The notes: generated from the sequence alone by a model not told the origin. DNA of 64,000 nt from JAZQQB01 sp045628865 (GCA_045628865.1 JAZQQB010000071.1:62001-126000), one strand, 5' to 3'. Counted from the first letter of the stretch, positions 1 through 9,837 are shown. Program-made: numbers and translations.

Positions 1-1076
1 TCCTGGATCGATGCAGAGGGGAAGCACCACATTATTCCTTTATTGATTATCTTACCTATATCACCTTTTTCCCACAGCTCATTGCGGGACCGATCGTGTA
101 TCATTCGGAGTTTATCCCACAGATTAAGGATCCGAAGAAGCGTGATTTTGATGAATTGGAATTTGCTTATGGAATCAGCTGGTTTGTATTTGGTCTGGCT
201 AAAAAGGTGCTGATTGCAGATACCTTGGCAAAGGCTGTTGATTTTGGATACTCCAAGGTGTTTTATTTAGATTCTTTAGGAGCATTTGTGGTGATCATTG
301 CCTTTACCTTGGAGCTTTTCTTTGATTTTAGTGGTTATTGTGATATGGCCATTGGTATTGGAAAGATGTTTCGCATCGAGCTTCCGGATAACTTTGATGG
401 ACCATATCGTTCCAGATCGGTGAAGGAGTTCTGGCGAAGATGGCATATGACTCTGGGTAGATTTTTTACCAGATACTTATATATTCCACTTGGAGGTAGC
501 AGAAAAGGTAAGCTTCGTCAGGTAGTAAATACCATGATCGTATTTACCGTAAGTGGACTTTGGCATGGGGCCAACTGGACCTTTGTGGTTTGGGGTGTGC
601 TTCATGGTGTGGGCGTTTGTGTGAGTATTTTTACCAAAGGAATCAGCGAGAAGCTTGATAAGCATGTCTGGTACAGAGGCTTTTGTCAGGGAATCACTTT
701 TTTATTTGTTTCTCTTAACTTTGCAATCTTTCGAGCAGATTCCCTAAAGGATGCTGGGACATTGTTTATGAGATTGTTTGCCTTTGATAACTTTGGCAAG
801 TATGCACAGGTTGCTGCTGCAATGGAGATCAAGGAGTTCTTTATGATCACCAAGGTGCTGTCCATGAAGGCACCTCAGTTGCTGGTGGTGTTTGAAGAGC
901 TTGTATTTGGTGGCTTTTTGGTCTTTAGTCTGGTGCTTTCTATGAGAAAGACCACAAGGAAGCGTTTGGAAGGTAGAGCTTTGACCAAAGGATTTTCTAC
1001 AAAATTGGCGATTCTTTTCGTGTGGGCCGTGATTTCGTTGTCACAGGTGAGTACGTTTTTGTATTTTAATTTTTAG
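1..1076 (+). CDS. MBOAT O-acyltransferase, AlgI-like (5' truncated by window edge)
   Basis: The reading frame is open from base 3, so the N-terminal part lies before the window. The product is a multi-pass membrane O-acyltransferase of the MBOAT family that probably transfers acetyl groups to an exported glycan. The visible part carries the family blocks in order: an FFPQLIAGPIV segment at the edge, FDFSGYCDMA, FWRRWHMTLGRFFTRYLYIP, LGGSRKG, and SGLWHGANWTF followed by WGVLHG. The conserved WHG histidine is intact, unlike in the second MBOAT protein near 11.4-12.9 kb. Several hydrophobic helices follow to the C-terminus. Its partner SGNH or AlgJ-like protein, if any, is outside the window. 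The family assignment is firm; the substrate is inferred. Confidence 0.9.
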   Translation, partial: LDRCRGEAPHYSFIDYLTYITFFPQLIAGPIVYHSEFIPQIKDPKKRDFDELEFAYGISWFVFGLAKKVLIADTLAKAVDFGYSKVFYLDSLGAFVVIIAFTLELFFDFSGYCDMAIGIGKMFRIELPDNFDGPYRSRSVKEFWRRWHMTLGRFFTRYLYIPLGGSRKGKLRQVVNTMIVFTVSGLWHGANWTFVVWGVLHGVGVCVSIFTKGISEKLDKHVWYRGFCQGITFLFVSLNFAIFRADSLKDAGTLFMRLFAFDNFGKYAQVAAAMEIKEFFMITKVLSMKAPQLLVVFEELVFGGFLVFSLVLSMRKTTRKRLEGRALTKGFSTKLAILFVWAVISLSQVSTFLYFNF

Positions 1077-1372
1077 GGAAGAGAAGCGAGAGAAATGATG
1101 AAGGTATAGATATTGGATCTCATTTAATGAGAAAAAGAATTATAAAAAAAGTGTAATAAAAAAATAGAGATGAATTTTGCGCGAAAATCCTAAAAAATAA
1201 GATAAAACCCTTGCGTTGTTCATGCATATATATAATATACGGGGAGAGTTTTTCTAAGATTAAAAAGTATTTGGTAAAGAGAGAAAGAATTCCAGAAGAA
1301 ATGTTTTTGAACAACCAAAGAAGTGCATACTATTAAAATAATAGATGAATAAGGACAAGAGGAGTGATTGAA

Positions 1373-1579
1373 ATGACAAAATTTGTTCAAAATGTAAGTG
1401 CCTATTTGTCACAAATGAAAATCAAACAAAATTATGTAAGCAAAAAGCTATGGCGGAATTACTATTAAGTTTCATGGAAAAGATTTTGTTGATGGTGAAT
1501 TCATGAACCAGAGAACTCTTGATATGGTACTTAAGAACATAGAAGCCCTTAGTAAGCAAATAAGGGGGGCTAGGTAAGC
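1373..1579 (+). pseudogene. Remnant of a small XRE/HTH-like gene
   Basis: A good ribosome site (GAGGAG) precedes ATG 1373, which opens a 31-codon frame starting MTKFVQNVSAYLSQMKIKQ, the usual opening of a small helix-turn-helix protein. The frame then stops. A second frame beginning at the ATG near 1449 reads MAELLLSFMEKILLMVNS, which resembles the C-terminal helix of such proteins. This suggests an internal deletion plus a frameshift. It lies just upstream of the PIN-like gene at 1591-2199, so the two may once have formed an antitoxin-toxin style pair. The remnant call is inferred from reading the frames, not from alignment. Confidence 0.45.
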
Positions 1580-1590
1580 GTGGAAACTGA

Positions 1591-2199
1591 AATCTTAGGG
1601 AGGAAGATGTTGATTATATCATAGCTCATATAAAACAAGAATTTGGTGTAGTTGTTATTACAAGATGTATTTTAATGGAGTTGGCATCACTTAGTGGAGA
1701 ACTGAATCAAGAATATGTTAGCTTAAAGGAAAAGCTAAAAGAAGGTAAGGGTCTTATTTCGAGGGGATTATTTTCAGATTTCTTTAAATCAGTTAGAAAT
1801 AATAAGTCTCAATCAGATAATTTAGGTGAAGAATTGCTGGCAATTTGCTTACATATTCTCTCGTATCTTCCAGGAGAACCTGATTATGAGTTTAATGTAA
1901 TTACAGAAGATAAAGGAGCAAGAGCGGTCATAAATAATTTATTCTTAAAGACGCAAAGGCAGTTTGTTGGACGTAAGATAATTATTTATAGTATGCCTAG
2001 ATTGGTCAAGACTATTATTGATTATGATCGGCTTTCTGATATTGAAAGTATATCGAGAATTCTTGGAATGGGCAGTGAACGAGATATTAAAATATATGGT
2101 ACTCTGCCAAATGAATTTGATACAACAGAGTATACATTTAATACGCATGAACTTGCAGAGCTATTATTAATTTCTGATGGAATTGATATCAGATTTTGA
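1591..2199 (+). CDS. PIN-like domain protein (possibly frameshifted at its start)
   Basis: An open frame runs from 1591 after a TGA, with the first in-frame ATG at 1675 (174 residues). The codons before that ATG still read as sensible protein (EEDVDYIIAHIKQEFGVVVI), so the native start may be further upstream; GTG 1580 reads METEIL in another frame, which would need a one-base slip. The pattern CILMELAS, GEELLAICLH and ITEDKGARAVI resembles the acidic positions of PIN-fold nucleases. The order HTH gene then PIN-like gene is typical of toxin-antitoxin or stress modules. A hairpin terminator follows at 2217. The fold assignment is tentative, and the gene may be decayed at its 5' end. Confidence 0.4.
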   Translation, partial: NLREEDVDYIIAHIKQEFGVVVITRCILMELASLSGELNQEYVSLKEKLKEGKGLISRGLFSDFFKSVRNNKSQSDNLGEELLAICLHILSYLPGEPDYEFNVITEDKGARAVINNLFLKTQRQFVGRKIIIYSMPRLVKTIIDYDRLSDIESISRILGMGSERDIKIYGTLPNEFDTTEYTFNTHELAELLLISDGIDIRF

Positions 2200-2216
2200 A
2201 AATGACAAAAGGTATA

Positions 2217-2250
2217 GGCGTCTTGGAAAATTCCAAGGCGCCATTTGTTT
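2217..2250 (+). terminator. Rho-independent terminator after PIN-like gene
   Basis: A GGCG-T-CTTGGAA stem pairs with TTCCAAGGCGCC, with one G-T wobble, and is followed by ATTTGTTT. It lies 18 bases after the stop of the PIN-like gene. Confidence 0.65.
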
Positions 2251-2270
2251 ACATAAAATGTCTGAAAACT

Positions 2271-2338
2271 TGACAACTAAATTCTCAATAATTACCAAAC
2301 GATAGAAGTTGTCAGTTTATGTAAATAAATGTTATAAT
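2271..2338 (+). promoter_or_regulatory. Sigma-A promoter with overlapping inverted repeat
   Basis: A TTGTCA (2309-2314) and a TATAAT (2333-2338) are separated by 18 bases ahead of the secreted-protein run that begins at 2410. An inverted repeat TGACAACT (2271-2278) / AGTTGTCA (2307-2314) overlaps the -35 box and could be an operator. Which protein would bind it cannot be read from the sequence. Confidence 0.65.
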
Positions 2339-2409
2339 AAAATTGAATCTTCGATATTTCGTTGATAAAAAACGGGAAAAGTATGAAGACATCTTAAGGG
2401 GGGATTAAA

Positions 2410-4674
2410 ATGACATACTTAAGAAGAGTAGGGCTGGGTTTTTGCGCGGCCTTATTCGTGACTAATCAGCTTACTCCGATGGCATACGCAGAAGAATATG
2501 TTGAATCAGTAGAAGTTGTTGAATCAGAATCCAGTGAGGAGCTTGGGGGAGCTGTCATTGAATCTGAGGAGAATCTGGATGCTGTTTTTATGGAGAACCA
2601 GATGAATCTAGAGCTGGGACTTCAGGAAAGTGGATTCACGCTGCAGCAGGATCCTGGCGCACTAGAATTTCACGACATGTTAAAGGATCATTTCATCATT
2701 GGTGCGGTGAATCTATGTGATTCTTATGATGTGAAGGCAGGGCCTTCTTATGAAAGTGCAGTGATAAGTACGGTACCATGTGGCCAAACAATTCAGATTC
2801 TTTATGAACAAACGGATGACCAGGATCAATCCTGGGTATTGGTGAAGTTTTTTGCAAATGATGAAGAACTCACAGGGTATATTGAGAGAGAATATATTGC
2901 CTGTGCAGATGAATTGTTTTTAGAATGGGAACGTACATACAGGGACTATTCGCCAGAAGCGGTGATGGATTTTCCAATGACCTATTCTGTAAATGGAAAC
3001 TATGAAACAGAGATCATTGAGAACAACTATTATCCTGATATCCTGCAATTTCCAGAGAGCTATCAGGCAGCGCTGCTTAAATTGAAAAAGGCACATCCGA
3101 ACTGGACCTTTGTAAAGCAGGAGACAGGCCTTGACTGGAGTGCTGTTATGGCAGGAGAAACGGTAAAGGATCGAAATCTGATACCGAAAAACTATCCGGA
3201 ATATATGTCAGCGGGGGCTTTTGATAATAGCTGGAAAAATGCCAATTATGAAACCGTGTCCTATTATCTTGATCCAAGAAGTAACTTAACGGAAGACTGG
3301 ATCTTTCAGTTTGAACAGTTAACCTACAATGCTTCTTATCACACAGAGGCGTCTATTCAGACATTTTTAGATTCCACCTTTATGAAGGGAGTTGTTCCAG
3401 ATGATGGTAGAACCTATGCAAAGGTTTTCTGGGAGATTGGAACTAGCATTGGTGTTAGTCCTTTTCATCTTGCGAGCCGTGTTTATCAGGAGCAGGGTAA
3501 AGGCACATCACCATTGATTTCTGGGACCTATAGCGGATATGAAGGTTACTACAATTATTTTAATGTGAAAGCATCTGGAAAGACCAATGAAGCAGTTTAT
3601 CAGTCAGGTCTGCAGTATGCAAAGGAGCAGGGCTGGAATACACGTTATAAATCTTTAAAGGGCGGTGCTGCCTTCATTTCCAAGCAATATATTTTGGCAG
3701 GTCAGGATACCTTGTACTTACAAAAATTTGATGTGGATGGTTCAACCAATGGTCTTTATTATCATCAGTACATGCAGAACATTGTAGCACCGCAGTCAGA
3801 ATCAACCACCATTAGAAAGCAGTATATCAACACGGGAAGCCTGAACAATACCTTTGTATTTAAGATCCCGGTTTATAAAAATATGCCTTCTAAAGCATGT
3901 GAAAAGCCTAATGGTAACATGGTAAAGATTCAAAGACCTTCGGGTTATACCACCAATGAGATCACCATCGACGGTGTAACTCATGAAGCTAACATGTTAG
4001 GTAATACCATGACAGTGTACCTGAATAATCCAACCTCAACGGCAGCAGTGGTAAATCAGTACAATGCAGATGGGGTACCGATTGGAATGACCATTTATAC
4101 ATTGACCTACAACGCATCAGGTAACTACACAGCTACCTTGGAAAGTGGGTTGACGAACCTGTTAAGCTATCATGGCTTTTCTATAAGAGTATCAGGTAAT
4201 TCTGGTATTCGAGTAAAAATGGGTATCGACCAAAACCAAAGAGCACAGCTTACCAGTGGTTCGGGAATCAATGGGTATCGCTTGAAAAAGTATGGAATCC
4301 TGGTTATGTATCGGTACAATTTAGAGAAGTATCCAATGATCTGTGGAGGAGCTAAGGTGAAGGAATCCGTCGCATTTGATGTTACCAATGGAACAGATAA
4401 ATATTTTGAAAAAGTAAATGGAAGATATCGTTATACAATGGTATTTACAGGGCTTCCAGTATCTGAATACAAAAAGGATTTTGCTTTTCGAAGTTATATT
4501 GTTCTTAGTAAAAATGGACAGGACATTATTGTGTATGGTCCAATTGTAAGTAATAGTATCTATACACTAGCTCATCGAATGATAGATGAGAAGAGGGTTA
4601 AACCAGGTGATTCAGAATATGAATACGTTCAAGCTTTGATCAAAGATGCAGATGCTTATGAACAGGGACATTAG
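2410..4674 (+). CDS. Secreted SH3b / N-acetylglucosaminidase-family wall hydrolase
   Basis: The protein has 754 residues with a signal peptide that probably ends at MAYA/EEY (residue 27). An acidic linker is followed by a bacterial SH3 domain at about 97-165 (VNLCDSYDVKAGPSYES, PCGQTIQIL), which usually binds peptidoglycan. Residues about 215-450 match the glucosaminidase fold seen in Clostridia autolysins. They include HPNWTFVKQETGLDW and RVYQEQGKG, where Glu361 is the probable catalytic acid, then SGYEGYYNYFNV. The protein should cleave the GlcNAc-MurNAc bond in the wall. The C-terminal 300 residues are a beta-rich region with no motif I know. AAGGGGGG lies just before the start. It is the first gene of a four-gene exported-protein run. 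Confidence 0.88.
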   Translation: MTYLRRVGLGFCAALFVTNQLTPMAYAEEYVESVEVVESESSEELGGAVIESEENLDAVFMENQMNLELGLQESGFTLQQDPGALEFHDMLKDHFIIGAVNLCDSYDVKAGPSYESAVISTVPCGQTIQILYEQTDDQDQSWVLVKFFANDEELTGYIEREYIACADELFLEWERTYRDYSPEAVMDFPMTYSVNGNYETEIIENNYYPDILQFPESYQAALLKLKKAHPNWTFVKQETGLDWSAVMAGETVKDRNLIPKNYPEYMSAGAFDNSWKNANYETVSYYLDPRSNLTEDWIFQFEQLTYNASYHTEASIQTFLDSTFMKGVVPDDGRTYAKVFWEIGTSIGVSPFHLASRVYQEQGKGTSPLISGTYSGYEGYYNYFNVKASGKTNEAVYQSGLQYAKEQGWNTRYKSLKGGAAFISKQYILAGQDTLYLQKFDVDGSTNGLYYHQYMQNIVAPQSESTTIRKQYINTGSLNNTFVFKIPVYKNMPSKACEKPNGNMVKIQRPSGYTTNEITIDGVTHEANMLGNTMTVYLNNPTSTAAVVNQYNADGVPIGMTIYTLTYNASGNYTATLESGLTNLLSYHGFSIRVSGNSGIRVKMGIDQNQRAQLTSGSGINGYRLKKYGILVMYRYNLEKYPMICGGAKVKESVAFDVTNGTDKYFEKVNGRYRYTMVFTGLPVSEYKKDFAFRSYIVLSKNGQDIIVYGPIVSNSIYTLAHRMIDEKRVKPGDSEYEYVQALIKDADAYEQGH

Positions 4675-4710
4675 TAAACACTAGAAGGTGACATACAGGG
4701 GGATCAATAT

Positions 4711-6735
4711 ATGCATAAAAGAATGAAGTACGGGAGGCTTTCATCCTGCTTTTTGGCTGGAATTCTGACTTTGTCTGGCTGCGCGGTGCAGACAACGGAT
4801 GTGGTTGAAAAGAAGGTGCAGGAAGACCTTATCATTGCTAATCAGGAAGAAACTACCCGTCTAGGGGAGTTAGAGAATAAATACAATGCCGGGGAGTTAG
4901 ATGAGGCAGGACTGATTGAGCTGGCCAAGGCTTATCAGGATGAAAGTCGATTAATGGAGAGCAGAAACAGATTGGAAGAATGCTATCGTTTGTACAAAAG
5001 TGAGGAAGCCTTTCAACTGTTACAGTCGATTACAGTAAATATGGCAGAAGAATCTGACACGCTTAGGAGCATGTATGAGGAGATGCTTGCCCAGGTGGCT
5101 TCGGTGGAGGAGGATGGAAATGCCATCACACTTTTTTTAGATGAAGACTGGCATAGGAAGTTTATGCCAAAGCTTTATGAGGGACAGAGAAATTACTATT
5201 TTGAACAGGATGGAAAGATTTCTTATTTTTCTGTTGGATATGATATGTATGGTTATGCTTTTGCCAAAGTATGGGTTCAGAATTCAGATCAGACTGTTTG
5301 CTTTTTAGAAGTGGATGAGGATATGATCAGATTTTTCAAGACAGGCATTGCCAATGGAAAGTATGATGGAGAGTTTACTTCCATTGTATGTGATGGATAT
5401 TTTGGAGATGTAACCATTGAAACAGGAACATTGAAGGATGGACTGATCACGGGAGAGTATCAAATGGCTAGTTTTTACGGGTCGGGAGAAACGGGGCTGA
5501 CTGCTTTATGGAGTGAGCGAAACAATCTGGCCATGACCTATTACAAAGGTTTTTTTGAGGCAGGTAAGACTTTGGAAGAGCAGCAGGTGGAGGATTTTGT
5601 AATCTATGCCTATGATGAAACCAGAGAATTCTGCTTGTATACGGAGGAAATGGGAGCGCTTGATCATACATTTTTTGGACTTGCATCTATGCCTGAGATG
5701 ACGAAGTATGAGCCGGTCTATATGGCAGTTCTTTCTGATGAGAGTACAGCTTTAGCAGATGATTTAGAGACAGACGGTGTGTCTGAACAGGTGAAGGTAA
5801 GGGTATATGATGGCGTGGTTCAGCTTTATCAAAATGGAAAATGGACAGATGTTGCCAGTGTAGATGACATGGTCAGCGAGGATCCATTTATGGCATATGA
5901 AGAAGAGCATCGGGAAATCGTAGCACAAAGAGAAAACGGGATCTATGCTGGTGTGAATGGTACAGGTCAAGGTTCTGGAGAAGGTACTGCTGATGGAGCT
6001 TCGGAAGGTGATGGTGCTACTGCTGGAGATAGTACTTCAGGTGGTGGTATTTCAGATGGTTCCGCTGGTGATACTGGTGCTTCAGGCGGGAATGATGGAA
6101 CTGTTGGACTTGGAAATCGTTATGAAGCTCGTGTGAGAGGAGCACAGCCAGTGACTGTAACGCAAGTGATTCAGATCAGCGTGGCAAAGAATCATCCAGA
6201 AGATGTTACGGGTGAAGATGAACAAGGAGAGAATGCAGCCGAAGGTTCTGCTGGTTCTGGTTCGTCAGGATCTTCAAGTAGTTCCTCAAGTTCAGGAGGA
6301 AAGACTGGAAGCAGTTCTTCATCAAGTGGCTCTTCAAGTTCAGGAGGAAAGACAGGAAGCAGCTCTTCATCAAGTAACTCCTCAAGTTCAGGAGGAAAGA
6401 CTGGTAACAGCTCTTCAGGCAGTTCAGGAGGTACAGGCTCATCGGGTGGAACAAGTAGTGGATCCACCAGTGGTTCTTCAGGAGGTTCAAGCGGTGGATC
6501 ATCAGGTGGTGGACAGGCAACTCAGCCTAGCAACCCACAACCGCAGCCACAGCCACAGCCGCAACCGCAGCCACAGCCAGACCCACAACCACAACCTCAG
6601 CCAGAACCACAGCCTCAGCCGGAACCACAGCCACAGCCAGAACCAACACCAGCACCAGCACCAGGTGGTGACAGCGGCGGTGACGATGGCGGTGGAAACG
6701 AAGGTGAAGTTGGCTGGGGTGAAGATATGTTGTAA
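4711..6735 (+). CDS. Lipoprotein with Ser/Gly and Pro/Gln low-complexity tail
   Basis: The protein has 674 residues. A lipobox LSGC places the lipidated cysteine at position 24. Residues about 30-110 are helical and TPR-like. Residues about 130-330 contain repeated beta-strands resembling MORN-type repeats (GKYDGEFTSIVCDGYFGDVT, GTLKDGLITGEYQ). From about residue 410 the chain is low complexity: Gly/Ser/Thr, then a 48-base tandem repeat encoding SSSSGGKTGSSS-type units (DNA 6292-6430), then PQPQ and PEPQ repeats (about 608-655). Such tails usually span the cell wall. AGGGGG precedes the ATG, and it lies 36 bases after the glucosaminidase gene. The function is unknown; a wall-spanning scaffold or partner of its neighbours is plausible. 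Confidence 0.75.
   Translation: MHKRMKYGRLSSCFLAGILTLSGCAVQTTDVVEKKVQEDLIIANQEETTRLGELENKYNAGELDEAGLIELAKAYQDESRLMESRNRLEECYRLYKSEEAFQLLQSITVNMAEESDTLRSMYEEMLAQVASVEEDGNAITLFLDEDWHRKFMPKLYEGQRNYYFEQDGKISYFSVGYDMYGYAFAKVWVQNSDQTVCFLEVDEDMIRFFKTGIANGKYDGEFTSIVCDGYFGDVTIETGTLKDGLITGEYQMASFYGSGETGLTALWSERNNLAMTYYKGFFEAGKTLEEQQVEDFVIYAYDETREFCLYTEEMGALDHTFFGLASMPEMTKYEPVYMAVLSDESTALADDLETDGVSEQVKVRVYDGVVQLYQNGKWTDVASVDDMVSEDPFMAYEEEHREIVAQRENGIYAGVNGTGQGSGEGTADGASEGDGATAGDSTSGGGISDGSAGDTGASGGNDGTVGLGNRYEARVRGAQPVTVTQVIQISVAKNHPEDVTGEDEQGENAAEGSAGSGSSGSSSSSSSSGGKTGSSSSSSGSSSSGGKTGSSSSSSNSSSSGGKTGNSSSGSSGGTGSSGGTSSGSTSGSSGGSSGGSSGGGQATQPSNPQPQPQPQPQPQPQPDPQPQPQPEPQPQPEPQPQPEPTPAPAPGGDSGGDDGGGNEGEVGWGEDML
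6292..6660 (+). repeat. 48-base tandem repeat and Pro-Gln microsatellite inside lipoprotein gene
   Basis: TCAGGAGGAAAGAC recurs at 6292, 6340 and 6388, a strict 48-base period. From about 6538 a six-base CCACAG-like unit repeats. Both are in frame and probably vary in copy number between strains. Confidence 0.8.
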
Positions 6736-6776
6736 AGAAATCTATTTAAAGGATTACAAATGAGTGGGGAAATAGA

Positions 6777-9128
6777 ATGAGGGATATAAAACGAGTAGTA
6801 TCGATAATGATGGCGGCATCACTGCTTTTGATGAACTCGCAAAATGTGCTGGCTGAGGAGAATGAGCAGATTATAGAGAAAAGCAATCTTCAAAATTGTG
6901 GTTTATCTGAGGCTGAGTATGAGGAAATCATAAACAGTGATATTCCGGTTTCTGAGTTGATCACGTATATCATTTCCAGGGAGGAGAGGCTTGAGCCCCC
7001 TTCCTATGAAGATGCTCATCTCAATATGGAGGATGCAGGTATTGGCAGGTTCAGCTTGGACGGTGGAGATGGGATTAGTTCTTTTAGCTTAGGAGAAGTA
7101 GACGAGATTAATTCCTATAGCCTGACTGGCGAAGATGAGTTCTCGTCAGGATTTCATACATATGAGATAGAAGCATATTCCCAGTATGAAACGGATATCA
7201 GCACGGAATCTAAGGTGAATTATGAGAAGTATGTAAAGGATGCGGAAAAAGTATTTGATGTAACAAATTATGGAGCAAAACCAAATGATGGAATGGATGA
7301 TACCGGAAATATCATGAGTGCCTGCTATGCTGCTAAGGATTACAGTGGACATAGCACCATTTATCTTCCATCTGGTGAGTACAATATCAGTGCCAATGGT
7401 GGATATGAGCAGGCCATTGAATTGTACAGTAACACTGATTTTATCATGGAACCTAATACAGTGCTCAGGCTGTCAGGTAATAGCTTAGGCGGCTATAAGG
7501 AAATCATGATCCACAGCAGTGATAACATTCGAATCATTGGTGGGACGGTTATCGGTGACAGAGCAGTTCATACAGGAGCGGTGGGGGAATCAGGCATGTG
7601 CATCGCTATTTTTGATGGATACCATATTGAAGTTTCAGACGTGAACATTTGTAATGGCTGGGGAGATGGTATTTTTATTGGATGCGATAGCCGTGTAAGA
7701 ACAGGCTGTGATGATGTGGTGGTAAAAAATTGCCGCATCTATAATAACCGCCGAAACAACGTGGCAATCTGTGCAGCAGATAATGTACTGATTGATAATT
7801 GTCTCATTGAGAATGCCAACGGAACAGCACCGCAGTCAGGAATTGATATTGAGCCTGAGGCAGATCAGGTTGCCCATCGGTTTTTAGGTGTATGTCATAA
7901 CATTACCATTAGAGATACCACCATCAATGTTGTTACGCCTGATACCGAACATTATGCACTATTCTCCTGTTGGGGATGGGATCAGGTTTCATCGGATAAT
8001 GTGAAAATCCTAAATTGTGATATCAACGGTATTGTATTAAATGGTGCATCAACCAACTGCGTGGTAATGGATACGAAGATCAGCCCGTCTTTTCGGATAT
8101 ACCAGAATACAACAATCTGCGAGGATGTCAAAAGAGTGTCGCCAGAAATACTTGTATATAACAATGGGACCCTAGAGGTAAAGGATCATTCCTTTGTATA
8201 TTCTGAAAAATGTGATGGCTATAGCTTAACCTTAAATGATGAGATCGGTGTGAATTATTACATGACCATCAGCAAGGAAGCGGCAACAGATCCAGGTGCC
8301 TATGTGCACATGGAAAGCGAAACCGGTGAGGTAAAGGATATTCCTTTATCAGAGGCAAAAGTATCAGAGGACGGACATTATGTATTGAGCATGGAGGTGT
8401 CTGCCGCAGAAATGACATCCCAGATTACTGCACAAATGATCCTTCCGGCAAGAGGCATACGACCACAGCTTACCGGAGTAGTACATCCGTATTCTGTAAA
8501 AGCCTACGGACAGCAGGTTATCCAAAATGAAGACAAATACGATTCGAAGCTAGTAGCACTGGCCAAATCCATGTTGAATTATGGTGGATATGCCCAGGTA
8601 TATTTTAACGTAAATGTGAATAACCTGGCGAATTTAAACATCTTAGGTGGACAACCTCTGTATACTGGCTCCAAAGATCCAGTGAAGGGTGTGTTGCCAG
8701 CTATTGACATTACTTCATCTGGAAAGATGACAAACAACGAAGTGACTTTTTACGGTTCATCCTTAGTATGTGAGAGCAAGACATTTTTGAAGCTTTATTT
8801 TAAGCTAAACGCCAATGTGGATGCCAACGCGTTGGTAAATAACAGCCAGGTTTCAATTAAATTGAACGAAGAAGATAGAAGCATTGAGAAAAAGATAGAG
8901 GATGGCATGTTTGTGGTGTATCTGTATGATGTAGCACCTGCGGAGCTTGGAAAAAAGTTTGATTATGTGATCAAAACAGGAACGGAGGAGGACAAGCTTT
9001 CCTTCCAGTACAGTCCCATGACCTATATCGTGAATTCCCAGACGAGTAGTAATGCTTCACTGGTTAACTTAACAAGAGCTATGTATCATTATTATCAGGC
9101 ATCCGATGCTTACTTTAAAAATCGTTAA
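6777..9128 (+). CDS. Secreted right-handed beta-helix (pectate-lyase-like) protein
   Basis: The protein has 783 residues with a signal peptide ending near NVLA/EEN (residue 26). An acidic, Ser-rich region with repeated RFSLDGG/SSFSLGE/SYSLTGE units comes before a pectate-lyase-3-like domain that starts at about 158 (VFDVTNYGAKPNDGMDDTGN). Its parallel beta-helix coils show the usual runs such as NIRIIGGTVIGD, DVVVKNCRIYNN and NVLIDNCLIENANG, up to about residue 460. The fold is used by polysaccharide lyases, hydrolases and epimerases; the substrate cannot be told. Residues about 480-783 form a C-terminal domain of the type found at the end of many Clostridia surface proteins (SVKAYGQQV, AKSMLNYGGYAQ). 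It lies 41 bases after the lipoprotein gene in the same direction. Confidence 0.85.
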   Translation: MRDIKRVVSIMMAASLLLMNSQNVLAEENEQIIEKSNLQNCGLSEAEYEEIINSDIPVSELITYIISREERLEPPSYEDAHLNMEDAGIGRFSLDGGDGISSFSLGEVDEINSYSLTGEDEFSSGFHTYEIEAYSQYETDISTESKVNYEKYVKDAEKVFDVTNYGAKPNDGMDDTGNIMSACYAAKDYSGHSTIYLPSGEYNISANGGYEQAIELYSNTDFIMEPNTVLRLSGNSLGGYKEIMIHSSDNIRIIGGTVIGDRAVHTGAVGESGMCIAIFDGYHIEVSDVNICNGWGDGIFIGCDSRVRTGCDDVVVKNCRIYNNRRNNVAICAADNVLIDNCLIENANGTAPQSGIDIEPEADQVAHRFLGVCHNITIRDTTINVVTPDTEHYALFSCWGWDQVSSDNVKILNCDINGIVLNGASTNCVVMDTKISPSFRIYQNTTICEDVKRVSPEILVYNNGTLEVKDHSFVYSEKCDGYSLTLNDEIGVNYYMTISKEAATDPGAYVHMESETGEVKDIPLSEAKVSEDGHYVLSMEVSAAEMTSQITAQMILPARGIRPQLTGVVHPYSVKAYGQQVIQNEDKYDSKLVALAKSMLNYGGYAQVYFNVNVNNLANLNILGGQPLYTGSKDPVKGVLPAIDITSSGKMTNNEVTFYGSSLVCESKTFLKLYFKLNANVDANALVNNSQVSIKLNEEDRSIEKKIEDGMFVVYLYDVAPAELGKKFDYVIKTGTEEDKLSFQYSPMTYIVNSQTSSNASLVNLTRAMYHYYQASDAYFKNR

Positions 9129-9167
9129 ATATTGTTTTTCATTTTGAAGAAAGGTGGGAAGAGCAGA

Positions 9168-9764
9168 ATGAAGGAAAAGGTCATATGGGGTATCGTTGGA
9201 GTGATTTTTGCGCTCTGTATTGCGACAGGCCTGACAGGTGTTGTTGTACGAGTTTACGGAAATGAGCAGATGAAAAAGACTTCAAACACCATATTAATTC
9301 CAGCAAGCGAAGTACCAGCAACTGCTACACCGGCATCAGAGGAAGACACAAAAACGCAGGAGGAAACGGAGTTACTTCCAGAAAAAGAGGAACCAGAGTC
9401 AGAATTGTTTGAGGAAATGAAATTCTCAGAAGAAGATGGAAATCCAGGGCAGGTTGCCATGGGGCAAGGAACAGGGCAACAGGTGGCTGGAGGACAGCCA
9501 CAAAGCACAGAGGTGCAGTCGGCAGCTAAGCCAGCACAGTCACAGAGCGCAGAGGTGCAGCCTACAGCTAAGCCAGTACAACAACAGAATGCAGAGGTGC
9601 AGTGGGGAGAAACAAAGCCAGCGGATAATCAGGCAGTAGGGCAGCAGTCTTCAGAAACTCAGGTAGTAGCCAGTCAGTCAGCACCAGCGGAACCGGAAAT
9701 CATTGTAGAAGAGGACAATTCGGTTTCTGGCAATTACGAGCTGCCATTTGTTCCAGCTGATTAG
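9168..9764 (+). CDS. Small membrane-anchored, Gln/Ala-rich extracytoplasmic protein
   Basis: I chose ATG 9168 because GAAAGGTGGG lies just upstream and the chain then begins MKEKVIWGIVGVIFALCIA, a membrane anchor or uncleaved signal; an earlier TTG in frame is less likely. The 198-residue product has an acidic stretch and then a repeating 14-residue block (QSTEVQSAAKPAQ, SQSAEVQPTAKPVQ, QQNAEVQ) that is low complexity and probably wall-spanning. It closes the run of exported proteins beginning at 2410 and lies 39 bases after the beta-helix gene. No catalytic motif is seen. The function is unknown. Confidence 0.65.
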   Translation: MKEKVIWGIVGVIFALCIATGLTGVVVRVYGNEQMKKTSNTILIPASEVPATATPASEEDTKTQEETELLPEKEEPESELFEEMKFSEEDGNPGQVAMGQGTGQQVAGGQPQSTEVQSAAKPAQSQSAEVQPTAKPVQQQNAEVQWGETKPADNQAVGQQSSETQVVASQSAPAEPEIIVEEDNSVSGNYELPFVPAD

Positions 9765-9837
9765 AAAGCAGTTGTAAGGTGACTGCTACAAATATTCGTT
9801 CAAATTTATAACAAATAAACGCTATAGACTAAAACGT

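Noticed and set aside
6192..6763. Overlapping frames on both strands in the Ser/Gly and Pro/Gln repeats
   Set aside because: They are by-products of in-frame DNA repeats in the lipoprotein gene.
9132..9167. Earlier TTG start for the Gln-rich anchored protein
   Set aside because: No ribosome site upstream, and it would cover the GAAAGGTGGG that serves ATG 9168.
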